A DNA stretch of 64,000 bases from PVC group bacterium (GTDB lineage Bacteria; Verrucomicrobiota; Kiritimatiellia; CAIKKV01; CAITUY01): assembly GCA_945870225.1 (NCBI GenBank), contig CAMBRF010000014.1:1-64000 (forward strand), in the 5' to 3' direction. The notes beneath the pieces are model-generated. The model worked only from the letters and a program-made list of their open reading frames with translations. It did not search any database and had not been told where the DNA came from. A program made the position numbers and the translations under genes. Shown piece after piece: positions 49,201 to 61,455 of this stretch (positions are counted from its first letter, which is position 1; every line of letters starts with the position of its first letter).

Positions 49201-50815
49201 CAAGGTCAATGCCGAGATTGCGCGGGTGCGGCATTCCACACCGGGCGTCACCCTGATTTCGCCGCCGCCCCACCACGATATCTACTCCATCGAAGACATC
49301 AAGCAGTTGATCTATGACCTGAAGAACATCAACCGTGAGGCGCGGGTATCGGTCAAGCTGGTATCCGAACTGGGCGTGGGCACCATCGCGGCCGGTGTGG
49401 CCAAGGCGCATGCCGACATGGTTCTGATCAGCGGGTATGACGGCGGGACCGGGGCGTCCCCGTTGTCATCCATCAAGCACGCGGGGGCCCCTTGGGAACT
49501 GGGATTGGCTGATACGCAGCAGACGCTGGTGCTTAACAATCTCCGGGGTCGTGTGAGGCTTCAGGCCGACGGGCAGATCAAGACCGGTCGGGATGCGGCG
49601 GTGGCGGTGCTGCTGGGCGCGGAGGAATGCGGATTCGCCACCACGGCGCTGGTGGTGATGGGCTGTGTGATGATGCGCAAATGCCACAACAACACCTGTC
49701 CGGTCGGCGTGGCGACCCAGGATCCCTGCCTGCGCAAACTGTTTACGGGCAAGCCGGAGCATCTGCAGAATTTCTTTACCTTTGTGGCGGAGGAACTGCG
49801 CGGCTATATGGCTCAACTGGGCTTCCGTAAACTGGACGATATGGTCGGCCGTTCCGATCTGCTGGAAATGAATGACGCCGTCACCTTCTGGAAGGCCAAG
49901 GGGCTCGATTTCAGCAAGATCCTGTACCGTCCCGAGGTAACCGGGCCGGTCCGCTGCGTCGAGGCGCAGGAGCACGAACTCGATCAGGCTCTCGATCTCA
50001 AGTTGATTCCCAAGTTGGCCAAGGCCATTGAAACCGGCAAGCCGGTGACCCTGAAACAGGGGATCCGTAATGTTAACCGCACGGTCGGCACGATGATTTC
50101 CGGACTGATCGCCCAACGGCATGGGCATGCGGGATTGCCCGAGGATACGATCACCCTGGAGTTCAAGGGGTCGGCGGGTCAGAGTTTCGGCGCTTGGTGC
50201 GCCCGGGGGCTGACCATGGTTCTGGAGGGTGAGGCGAACGACTATCTCGGCAAGGGGCTGTCGGGCGGAAAAATCATTGTGAAGCCGTTCAGCGGCATCG
50301 ACTACGATCCCTCGGTCAACATCATTGCCGGCAATGTGCTTCTGTATGGCGCGACCTGCGGCGAGGTGTATCTCAACGGGGCGGTAGGCGAGCGGTTTGC
50401 CATCCGCAACAGCGGCGCTTCGGCGGTGGTGGAGGGCGTCGGCGATCATGGATGCGAATACATGACCGGCGGGCGCGTGGTGGTGCTCGGGCGCACCGGG
50501 GTGAATTTCGGTGCCGGGATGAGCGGGGGACTGGCCTACGTCTACGATGAGGCACGGAGCTTCGACAGCCGCTGCAATCTGGACATGGTGGATCTTGAAC
50601 TGGTAACCAGTTCGCGGGATCAAGCCGAGTTGCGGGGACTGCTGGAGAACCATGTCCGCCATACCGGCAGCCTGAAGGCGCGCCGGATCCTGGATGACTG
50701 GGAGGGGAATCTTTCCTATTTCATCAAGGTCTTCCCCATGGAGTATCGCCGGGTACTGGGGCAGATGATGCAAGAAGACGAGGCGACCGAGCGGGCGGAG
50801 GTGGTCCATGGGTAA
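46271..50815 (+). CDS. gltB: Glutamate synthase large subunit
   Basis: CGVGFLANLDG N-terminal Ntn motif; FMN/Fe-S region SGEGGEDPARY, CMMRKCHNNTCPVGVATQ; GXGXG-type beta-helix C-terminus. Start uncertain (track gives 46181 with TTG). Confidence 0.94.
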   Translation: MQKKVPQSLNGMPPAQGLYDPANEHDSCGVGFLANLDGRPSHRVVTDSIEVLKNLVHRGAVGGDQSTGDGAGILIQIPDAFFRKEAKRLGMVLPGAGGYGVGMMFMPDSSARNWCMALVATTVAGEGLDLLGWREVPTDGSVLGAIARQDQPVVMQAFVGGKGLTGADLDRKLYLVRKQVQREALAMLGPSDRFYIPSFSSRTIIYKGLLTGGQVSGFYTELNDPDLASAVAVLHQRYSTNTFPSWELSQPFRFLAHNGEINTLRGNVNQMRARENGLESPLFGADIKKIMPVIDPGGSDSACLDNALELLVSAGRALPHAMMMLIPEAWGVKYPMGPDQKGFFEYHAGLMEPWDGPATVAFTDGAVVGTLLDRNGLRPARYTITKDKFIVMASEAGVLDIAPERVLEKGALRPGQMLLVDLQRGRVIKDKEIKSQMARRQPYRRWVEENKLTVQGLFEAMAPVVPQESTLLRRLRLFGYTREDMQIILEAMASKAHEPVGSMGTDTPLAVLSEKPQLLFSYFKQLFAQVTNPPIDPIREELVMSLMTFIGNPSNILSELPQHARLLKLRHPFLANEDLERIRSLNLKDFSACTLPMGFPGCGSADGLEDALAQLCLKAEAAVAKGQNLLILSDRDLPEAMAPIPSLLAVSAVNRHLVRKGLRTSVGLIVETGEAREVMHMALLLGYGATAINPYLAFEAIANLALQKELSVELGVAKALENYSAALCEGLRKIMSKMGISTLRSYRSAQVFEAVGLNHDLIEKYFEGTASRVEGVGLAAIACEASARYRDAQNTADAPPILSAGGQYRYRHDGERHLWSPEAISKLQQATRTGDAKLYAEYAKLINDQAAQQFTLRGLFRFKPTTPVPIGEVEPASEIVKRFVTGAMSYGSISREAHETMAIAMNRLGGKSNSGEGGEDPARYKLAPNGDNRCSAIKQVASGRFGVTAEYCVNCRELQIKIAQGAKPGEGGQLPGHKVNAEIARVRHSTPGVTLISPPPHHDIYSIEDIKQLIYDLKNINREARVSVKLVSELGVGTIAAGVAKAHADMVLISGYDGGTGASPLSSIKHAGAPWELGLADTQQTLVLNNLRGRVRLQADGQIKTGRDAAVAVLLGAEECGFATTALVVMGCVMMRKCHNNTCPVGVATQDPCLRKLFTGKPEHLQNFFTFVAEELRGYMAQLGFRKLDDMVGRSDLLEMNDAVTFWKAKGLDFSKILYRPEVTGPVRCVEAQEHELDQALDLKLIPKLAKAIETGKPVTLKQGIRNVNRTVGTMISGLIAQRHGHAGLPEDTITLEFKGSAGQSFGAWCARGLTMVLEGEANDYLGKGLSGGKIIVKPFSGIDYDPSVNIIAGNVLLYGATCGEVYLNGAVGERFAIRNSGASAVVEGVGDHGCEYMTGGRVVVLGRTGVNFGAGMSGGLAYVYDEARSFDSRCNLDMVDLELVTSSRDQAELRGLLENHVRHTGSLKARRILDDWEGNLSYFIKVFPMEYRRVLGQMMQEDEATERAEVVHG

Positions 50816-52256
50816 GGTTACAGGGTTTATGGACTATGAACGCCGGGACCCCGGCTACCGGCCCGTTGACGCGCGGGTGCGGGATTATCGCGCCGTGGAA
50901 TTGCAGTTAAGTGAGGCGGAGGTGGTGGAGCAGGCGGCGCGCTGTATGGATTGCGGCACCCCCTTCTGTCATGGGTGCGGTTGCCCGCTGCTGAACGTGA
51001 TTCCTGAGTTCAACGACCATGTCTATCACGGGCGCTGGAAAGAGGCGCTGGAGATCCTGCTGGCCACGAACAATTTTCCCGAGTTTACGGGGCGGATCTG
51101 TCCGGCACTCTGTGAAGGGGCCTGCGTGCTGGGGATCAACAAGGACCCGGTGACCATCCGGCAGATCGAACTGGCCATCATTGAAAAGGCGTTTGAGTGC
51201 GGTTACATGGAACCCCGTCCGCCGAAAATTCGGTTTGACCAGCAGGTGGCCGTGATCGGGTCCGGGCCGGCCGGACTGGCGGTGGCGGATACGTTGAACC
51301 ACGCGGGCTACAAGGTGGTCGTTTATGACGGGGCTGCCCAGCCCGGGGGCATTCTTCGGTATGGTATTCCGGAATTCAAACTGGAAAAGTCGGTGGTCGA
51401 CCGTCGCATTCGCCTGATGGAAGCCGAAGGGGTCGTCTTTGAGAACGGCGTGAAGGTGGGCGAGGACATTTCCTATCGCTACCTGAGAAGCCGGTTTGAT
51501 GCTGTCTGCCTGTCCGGTGGAGCGCGCGAACCAAGGGATTTGAAGGTTCCCGGCCGGGACTTGAAGGGTGTTCATTTTGCCATGGAGCTTCTGGTCCAGC
51601 AGAATAAGCGTCTCGGCGGGGAGTCGGTGGATCCGGCGGGGGAGATCCATGCGGGCGGCAAGAATGTGGTCATCATCGGCGGCGGTGATACGGGTGCGGA
51701 TTGTCTGGGTACGTCCCTGCGGCAGGGAGCGCGGCAGGTTGTGCAGATGGAAATCCTGCCGGAACCGCCGCCGCAACGGGCGGCTTCAACCCCTTGGCCG
51801 ATGTGGCCGTTGCAGTTGCGGGTTTCAAGCAGCCACAAGGAAGGCGGGGTTCGTCGCTGGAGCGTGGCCACCCGGGAAATTACAGGGGAGCAGGGGGTCG
51901 TTAAGTCGCTCCGCGCCGTTGAAGTCGAATGGATTGCCCCCGCCCAGGGCGGCCGGCCGGTGATGCGGGAAAAACCGGGAACGGAATTTATCGTCGAGGC
52001 GGATCTGGTCCTGCTGGCGATGGGCTTCAGCGGGCCTGGCCGCAATAAGATTGTCGAGGATCTCAAGATCCGGACCGAGCCTTCGGGAACCATCTGGCGT
52101 GATGGTCGGAATATGACCAGCATGCCGGGGATATTTGTGGCCGGCGATATGTCCATGGGCGCGTCGCTTGTGGTGCGTGCGATCACGGATGGGCGGAATG
52201 CCGCCGTCGGCGTGGCCGCCTATCTTGAGGACCAGCGTCGCCAGAAAAAGGAGTGA
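50808..52256 (+). CDS. gltD: Glutamate synthase small subunit
   Basis: CMDCGTPFCHGCGCPLLNVIPEFND, CPALCEGACVLG, AVIGSGPAGLAVADTL; overlaps gltB by 8 bp. Confidence 0.95.
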   Translation: MGKVTGFMDYERRDPGYRPVDARVRDYRAVELQLSEAEVVEQAARCMDCGTPFCHGCGCPLLNVIPEFNDHVYHGRWKEALEILLATNNFPEFTGRICPALCEGACVLGINKDPVTIRQIELAIIEKAFECGYMEPRPPKIRFDQQVAVIGSGPAGLAVADTLNHAGYKVVVYDGAAQPGGILRYGIPEFKLEKSVVDRRIRLMEAEGVVFENGVKVGEDISYRYLRSRFDAVCLSGGAREPRDLKVPGRDLKGVHFAMELLVQQNKRLGGESVDPAGEIHAGGKNVVIIGGGDTGADCLGTSLRQGARQVVQMEILPEPPPQRAASTPWPMWPLQLRVSSSHKEGGVRRWSVATREITGEQGVVKSLRAVEVEWIAPAQGGRPVMREKPGTEFIVEADLVLLAMGFSGPGRNKIVEDLKIRTEPSGTIWRDGRNMTSMPGIFVAGDMSMGASLVVRAITDGRNAAVGVAAYLEDQRRQKKE

Positions 52257-52257
52257 T

Positions 52258-53691
52258 ATGAGTCCTGATTATCCTCGTGAGGCTTGCGGTATTGTCGGCG
52301 TGTTCGGGATACCGGACGCCGCTTTGCTCATCCATGCCGGACTGTTTGCCTTGCAGCACCGGGGTCAGGAGGGTGCCGGGATCGTCACGTCCGACGGCAA
52401 CCAGGTCAAATCCACCAAAGGGCTCGGCCTGGTCAATGATGTTTTCTCCATGAAGACGCTGCGGGGGATGAAGGGGCATCTGGGGATCGGGCATGTTCGC
52501 TACTCGACCACGGGCTCCTCGCGGCTGCAGAATGTGCAGCCGTTGGTCGTCGAGTGCAGTGACGGGATCTGGGCGATTGCCCATAACGGGAACCTGATCA
52601 ATGCCGGCGCCCTGCGCCTCATGTATCAGGAGGCGGGCGCAATTTTTCAGACCAGCACCGATAGCGAGGTGCTGATCCATCTTCTCGCCGACCCCATGTA
52701 CCGGAACCGTCCGCGCCGTGTGGCGCGCGCCCTGGCGGAACTCAAGGGGGCCTTTGCGTTCGTCCTGATGACCAAGGACTGTGTGATGGCCGCGCGCGAT
52801 GCGCTGGGGTTCAAGCCGTTGTCGATCGGCAAACTGGGTGACGGCTATGTGTTCGCGAGCGAGACCTGCGCGTTGTCGCAGATCGGGGCGGAGTATCTGC
52901 GCGATGTCGAGCCCGGCGAACTGGTGGTGGTCGATTCCTCGGGGTTGCACAGCAGCTGGTTCGCCGAGCCGCCCAGCACCGGCCTGTCACATTGCGTGTT
53001 CGAGCATGTCTATTTTGCCCGGCCCGACAGCCTACTGTTCGGACAGAGTGTCCACTCGGTACGAATGAAGCTTGGCATGCGACTGGCCCAGGAGCATCCG
53101 GTGGAGGCCGATCTTGTGACCGCCGTGCCCGATAGCGGTAACTCCGCGGCGCTGGGTTTTTCCCGTCAGAGCGGGATCCCTCTGGACTTCGGCTTCATGC
53201 GGAACCATTACGTGGGGCGGACCTTCATCATGCCGGATGCCGACCAGCGCGCGCGCAGCGTCGATATGAAGCTGGCGGTGGTCAAGGAGGTGGTCAAGGG
53301 CAAGCGGGTGGTCGTGGTGGACGATTCCATTATCCGCGGAACCACGGCGCGGCGGCGGGTGAGCGCGTTAAGGGAGGCGGGGGCCCGGGAAATTCATATG
53401 CGGATCTCGTGCCCGCCCACCATGCATCCCTGTTTCTTCGGGATCGATTTCGCCACGCGGGCCGAGTTGATTGCGTCCAATCGCAGCCTCGATGAAATCC
53501 GGGTCTACACGGGCGCCGACACTCTGGGCTACCTCAGCATCGATGGCTTGCTCTCGCCGTTCCCTAAGGCGCCGGACTATTGTACGGCCTGTTTCTCGGG
53601 ACGTTATCCCCTGGACATCAGCCGGATGGAGGGGAAGGGGGCTCTGGAAACGCTCACCCCGCTCTTGAATTTGCAGGCGAAGAATCACTGA
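52258..53691 (+). CDS. purF: Amidophosphoribosyltransferase (canonical)
   Basis: [50 protein letters not shown]. Confidence 0.95.
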   Translation: MSPDYPREACGIVGVFGIPDAALLIHAGLFALQHRGQEGAGIVTSDGNQVKSTKGLGLVNDVFSMKTLRGMKGHLGIGHVRYSTTGSSRLQNVQPLVVECSDGIWAIAHNGNLINAGALRLMYQEAGAIFQTSTDSEVLIHLLADPMYRNRPRRVARALAELKGAFAFVLMTKDCVMAARDALGFKPLSIGKLGDGYVFASETCALSQIGAEYLRDVEPGELVVVDSSGLHSSWFAEPPSTGLSHCVFEHVYFARPDSLLFGQSVHSVRMKLGMRLAQEHPVEADLVTAVPDSGNSAALGFSRQSGIPLDFGFMRNHYVGRTFIMPDADQRARSVDMKLAVVKEVVKGKRVVVVDDSIIRGTTARRRVSALREAGAREIHMRISCPPTMHPCFFGIDFATRAELIASNRSLDEIRVYTGADTLGYLSIDGLLSPFPKAPDYCTACFSGRYPLDISRMEGKGALETLTPLLNLQAKNH

Positions 53692-53722
53692 ACGAACAGC
53701 ATCCGATCAGGAAAGGCACGTC

Positions 53723-55375
53723 ATGGCCAAAAGAAACGGACCGACACGACATATTTTCGTCACGGGCGGCGTGGTATCGTCACTGGGGAAGGGGTTGACG
53801 GCCGCCTCGCTCGCGTTTCTGCTCAAGCGCCGCGGCTATCGCGTGAAGATGCAGAAACTGGATCCCTACCTGAACGTGGATCCCGGAACGATGTCGCCGT
53901 ATCAGCACGGTGAAGTGTATGTGACCGTGGATGGCGCCGAGACCGATCTGGATCTGGGCCATTATGAACGCTTTACGGATGAGCCTTGCAACCGGAACAG
54001 CAATTACACCTCGGGCAGTATCTATCGCGCGGTGATTTCCCGTGAGCGTGAAGGCGGTTACCTGGGTAAGACGGTGCAGGTCATCCCGCACATCACGGAT
54101 GAGATCAAGGCCGCGATCCGCTCGCTGGACGGTGATGATGTGGATATCGCCATCACCGAGATCGGCGGGACGGTGGGGGATATCGAGTCCCAGCCTTTCC
54201 TTGAGGCGATCCGCCAGTACCGCCATGAGATCGGCCGGCAGAACGGGTTGTACATCCACCTCACCCTCGTACCGTTCATCAAGGCGGCGGGCGAACTCAA
54301 GACCAAACCCTCCCAGCAGTCGGTGGGTATTCTGCGCAGCATCGGCATCTTCCCGGATATCCTCGTGTGCCGCTGCGAACATCCGATGGCCGAGGAACAC
54401 AAGGCCAAGCTGGCTCTTTTTTGCGATGTCGATCGCAACAAGGTGATCGAGGAAAAGGACGTCGAGCACTCGATCTACGAGGTGCCGGTGGAACTGGCGC
54501 GGCAGGATGTGGACGTCTTCATCCTGGAACTGCTCAACCTGCACGTCAACGCCCTGAACATGGATGACTGGAAAACGATGGTCAACACGCTGCTGCACCC
54601 GCAGAATGGCACAGTGGAGATCGCGGTCGTCGGCAAGTACATCAGTCTCAAGGATGCCTACAAGAGCATCTACGAGGCCCTGACGCACGGGGGCATTGCC
54701 AACAGCGCCCACGTGAAGGTGCGCATGGTGGAGTCGGAGGAGATCGAAAAAACGGGCGCCGAGAGCCTCCTGAAGGGCGCGTCGGCCATTCTGGTCCCGG
54801 GCGGATTCGGGGACCGGGGGATCGAGGGCAAGATCCAGGCCATCGGTTACGCCCGCACCCATCGCATTCCCTTTTTCGGTATTTGCCTGGGGATGCAATG
54901 CGCCACGATTGAATTCGCCCGCAATGTCTGCGGCCTGGGCGACGCCAATAGTACCGAGTTCAATGCGGCGACCGGGGCCCCGGTCATCGACATGATGGTG
55001 GAGCAGAAGAAGGTGACGGATAAGGGCGGCACCATGCGGTTGGGCGCCTATCCCTGCACGGTCACGGCGGGAACCCGCGCGCAGCAGGCGTACGGGAAGG
55101 CGGACATCATGGAGCGCCACCGCCACCGGTACGAGTTCAACAACCGGTACCGCGAGCAGATGGCCAAACAGGGGCTGGTTTTCTCAGGCGTATGCCCCGG
55201 GCGCGATCTGGTCGAAATTGTGGAGTTGAAGGACCATCCGTGGTTCCTGGCCTGCCAATTTCATCCGGAGTTTCAGTCCACCCCGTTGCAGGCCCACCCG
55301 TTGTTCCGCGAGTTTGTTGCCGCCGCTCTCAAGTGCCGTGGTAAAGGCGAAAAAAGAGAAGTGAAAAAAGGGTAG
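53723..55375 (+). CDS. pyrG: CTP synthase
   Basis: [66 protein letters not shown]. Confidence 0.97.
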   Translation: MAKRNGPTRHIFVTGGVVSSLGKGLTAASLAFLLKRRGYRVKMQKLDPYLNVDPGTMSPYQHGEVYVTVDGAETDLDLGHYERFTDEPCNRNSNYTSGSIYRAVISREREGGYLGKTVQVIPHITDEIKAAIRSLDGDDVDIAITEIGGTVGDIESQPFLEAIRQYRHEIGRQNGLYIHLTLVPFIKAAGELKTKPSQQSVGILRSIGIFPDILVCRCEHPMAEEHKAKLALFCDVDRNKVIEEKDVEHSIYEVPVELARQDVDVFILELLNLHVNALNMDDWKTMVNTLLHPQNGTVEIAVVGKYISLKDAYKSIYEALTHGGIANSAHVKVRMVESEEIEKTGAESLLKGASAILVPGGFGDRGIEGKIQAIGYARTHRIPFFGICLGMQCATIEFARNVCGLGDANSTEFNAATGAPVIDMMVEQKKVTDKGGTMRLGAYPCTVTAGTRAQQAYGKADIMERHRHRYEFNNRYREQMAKQGLVFSGVCPGRDLVEIVELKDHPWFLACQFHPEFQSTPLQAHPLFREFVAAALKCRGKGEKREVKKG

Positions 55376-55409
55376 AGCGGCTTCCCGAAATCAGTTATGG
55401 TACGCGCCC

Positions 55410-58712
<3,303 letters not shown>

Positions 58713-58758
58713 AGCCGACTATCCATCATCGAATGGACGAATGGGAGAGGGGTATAGG

Positions 58759-59358
58759 ATGCTGTTTTTCAGTCTGTGGATAAAGCTGTTCTTCGTCCTG
58801 ACCCCGTTCTTTGCGCTCACGATGTTTCTCTCCCTGACCGAGGGTTACGAGGAGTCCCGCCGACGGAAGCTGGCCCTTAACGTTTCCGTCACCGTGGCCG
58901 CCGTTTGCCTGCTGCTGTTTTTTGCCGGCCGGCAGATGTTTGCCTTGTTCGGCATCACCCTGGACTCCTTTCGTATCGGTGCCGGTGTGCTTCTGATGCT
59001 GTCAGGGATCGCGCTCGTTCATGGCAAGACCACAACATCCAACCCGGCGGCCGATGGGGATGTTACGGTTGTGCCCATGGCCATACCGATCATTGTCGGT
59101 CCCGCCACCACGGGGACACTTCTCGTTATGGGCGCGGAGATGACCGCGCTGTCAGAAAAAGTCTCAGGCTGTCTGGCCCTTCTGGCTGCCGTGGCCTGTA
59201 TCGCCGCCGTTCTGCTTGCGGGGTCCCTCATCCAGCGCTGTCTCGGAGGCCGGGGCATTTCAATCCTGAGTAAGCTGACAGGATTGATCCTGGCGGCATT
59301 GGCCGCTCAGATGATCATGATGGGAATTCAAAGTTTTCTCGGCATTGTTTCACGATAA
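58759..59358 (+). CDS. MarC family integral membrane protein
   Basis: Six predicted TMs; LFFVLTPFFALTMFLSLTEG, AIPIIVGPATTGTLLVMG. Confidence 0.85.
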   Translation: MLFFSLWIKLFFVLTPFFALTMFLSLTEGYEESRRRKLALNVSVTVAAVCLLLFFAGRQMFALFGITLDSFRIGAGVLLMLSGIALVHGKTTTSNPAADGDVTVVPMAIPIIVGPATTGTLLVMGAEMTALSEKVSGCLALLAAVACIAAVLLAGSLIQRCLGGRGISILSKLTGLILAALAAQMIMMGIQSFLGIVSR

Positions 59359-59374
59359 TGAGGCGAGGGTTGAT

Positions 59375-60637
59375 ATGAAGGCATCCGACCGATTACACCT
59401 GAGGCGTCTTGCCGTTACCTACACGGAATATGCCCTTGGCGACGTCATGGCACGACGCCGGGAGAAATGGAGACTGCACAACAGTTTGCGGCAACGGACG
59501 TTTCCGTTTCACATTGAAGACAATGGCTCCTATCTCCGGGATCTGAGCCCGAACCTGGTGTGCGAAGATCCGGTGCCGCGTCAACTTGAGGCGCGGCTTC
59601 TCAAGGCCATCGTCAGCTACGAGCGCGTCAATGATGACCGGATCATTCCTGATCGTTTCGTCGTCGACTGGGTAACCCGGATCACGCCTTACTGCGAGGA
59701 ACTCCAGTTTGCCCATGCAGACGATGGCCATGGCGCGCATTTTGGATATGAAACCAATAAGCCCATCAAGGATATTGATGGCGACTTCTCGAAGCTGAAG
59801 CAACGAACCCTGACGTTGGATCGGCCGTTGACTCAGGAACATGCTGAACTGGCTGAACTGGTTTTTCAGGGACTGATGCCGGTGGAGGTTGGGCGGTACA
59901 GCTCGTTTTACTCTGATGGCATCGCCAACAAGGCTGTGCACTTGATGGGGATGCAGGACCTCTACCTCCACATGGCCATGACCCCTGAAGCCGTCCATCG
60001 GCTTCTGACCTTCCTTGCCGAGGACAACATCCAACTTGGACGGTGGGAGGAAGAGCAGGGACTGCTCACGCTCAACAACGATGGCTGTCAGGGCTACTGT
60101 TCGGGCAGTTCGCAATTCACGGATGAGTTACCGGGCCGCGAAATCCGTCCGGGGGAGCCTGTCCTTTCCACAGACCGGTACGGGTATCTTGAAGCGCAGG
60201 AAGCGGCCGGGCTGTCTCCGGACATGTTCGCCGAGTTTCTCATGCCTCATTTCCGAAAGATCGCAAAGCGGTTCAAGATGATGAAATTCGGCTGCTGTGA
60301 GCCGGTTCACGGCTTCATGCCCCACCTTCATGAGCTGAATGGACTGCGCAAAGTCAGTGTCACGCCCTGGTGCGATCTGGAGAAACTCGCCGGCATCTGC
60401 CGGAAAGATGTCATCTGGTGCAGAAAGCCCGTCCCGTTAAAACTCTGTGGCTCGGCGTTTGACCCGGATGATTTTACGGCGCACCTTAAGGAAACGCTGG
60501 ACGTGGGCGCCGGGTATTTCATTGAGTTTGTTTTCCGTGATACAAACCGGTTGACCGGTGAAATGGAAGGTAGGGTTGCGGAGGCCTGCAAGATCGTGCG
60601 GGACCTTACCGGGCATCCTGAGGGGGCTAAGCCGTAG
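59375..60637 (+). CDS. Uroporphyrinogen decarboxylase-like family protein 3
   Basis: FGCCEPVHGFMPHLHELNGLRKVSVTPWCDLEKLA; UroD-like C-terminal pattern. Confidence 0.75.
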   Translation: MKASDRLHLRRLAVTYTEYALGDVMARRREKWRLHNSLRQRTFPFHIEDNGSYLRDLSPNLVCEDPVPRQLEARLLKAIVSYERVNDDRIIPDRFVVDWVTRITPYCEELQFAHADDGHGAHFGYETNKPIKDIDGDFSKLKQRTLTLDRPLTQEHAELAELVFQGLMPVEVGRYSSFYSDGIANKAVHLMGMQDLYLHMAMTPEAVHRLLTFLAEDNIQLGRWEEEQGLLTLNNDGCQGYCSGSSQFTDELPGREIRPGEPVLSTDRYGYLEAQEAAGLSPDMFAEFLMPHFRKIAKRFKMMKFGCCEPVHGFMPHLHELNGLRKVSVTPWCDLEKLAGICRKDVIWCRKPVPLKLCGSAFDPDDFTAHLKETLDVGAGYFIEFVFRDTNRLTGEMEGRVAEACKIVRDLTGHPEGAKP

Positions 60638-60676
60638 CCTCTTCGAAAAGTCGACGAAGCTGGCGGAGTTACGCCA

Positions 60677-61354
60677 TCAAGGCGGGCAGGAACCGGGTGA
60701 TGGCTGGCGCGACTTGTGGGGCCTTGAATACGACAGGTAAGCTTCCAGCATGGTGGCCAGTTCATTAATGAATCTTTCCCGGGACATGAGTTGTTCATCG
60801 GGATGAGCCGCGAACCGATGGGTCAGACTCTCTACGGTTTGCACGACCAGTGAACCGGCCTGCTCGAGTTGGGTATGCCGGACCTCCGGATACAGGCGCA
60901 GAAGGCCCGCCACCGTTTTGGCTGCAGTCTGCTCGGCCTCAAGCACAGCCTTGTGCACACGTTCGGGTAATGGCGTTTCCTCGATCAGGATGTGTTGCAG
61001 CCTGGGTCGGCCGGAGTGCATCTCCAGCATTCCTGTCACGTAGTCGTGGAGGGCCGCGCGCAGTCCATGCCGTTCCGCAACCATGTGACCCACCCATTCG
61101 TGAAGGCGGCGGTCGGTGTCGATGATGTGCCGCTCAAGGAGCGCCACGGCGATCGCCTCCTTGCTGGGGAAATACTGGTAGAGGGTTCCAATCGATACTC
61201 CCGCCCGGTCGGCGATACGGTTGGTGGTGCCCGCCGCATACCCGTGCGTTTCGAAAACCTGAGCAGCGGCAGCGAGAATCTCATCCACGGTGGCTTTTGA
61301 TCGCCTTTGAACAGGCGGTTTTATTGGCTCAAGGCGCTGTTTGCGTGCCGTCAT
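60677..61354 (-). CDS. TetR/AcrR family transcriptional regulator
   Basis: TVDEILAAAAQVFETHGYAAGTTNRIADRAGVSIGTLYQYFPSKEAI HTH. Confidence 0.93.
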   Translation of the reverse strand: MTARKQRLEPIKPPVQRRSKATVDEILAAAAQVFETHGYAAGTTNRIADRAGVSIGTLYQYFPSKEAIAVALLERHIIDTDRRLHEWVGHMVAERHGLRAALHDYVTGMLEMHSGRPRLQHILIEETPLPERVHKAVLEAEQTAAKTVAGLLRLYPEVRHTQLEQAGSLVVQTVESLTHRFAAHPDEQLMSRERFINELATMLEAYLSYSRPHKSRQPSPGSCPP

Positions 61355-61455
61355 GGGTTCCTGTCTGAATGCGAGTAGACGTAACCTGAATGTTTACTCA
61401 TAATAGGTCATATTGTCAACCAGCCGATCCGGTTGGTTATTCCGGAGGATTACGC

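Noticed and set aside
47171-49411. 746-aa antisense ORF within gltB
   Set aside because: Composition (Arg/His/Gln/Pro rich) and exact placement antisense to a strongly conserved gene indicate a high-GC shadow ORF, with no recognisable domain.
53780-55126. 448-aa antisense ORF within pyrG
   Set aside because: Codon-bias shadow of pyrG; no independent start signal or family motif seen.
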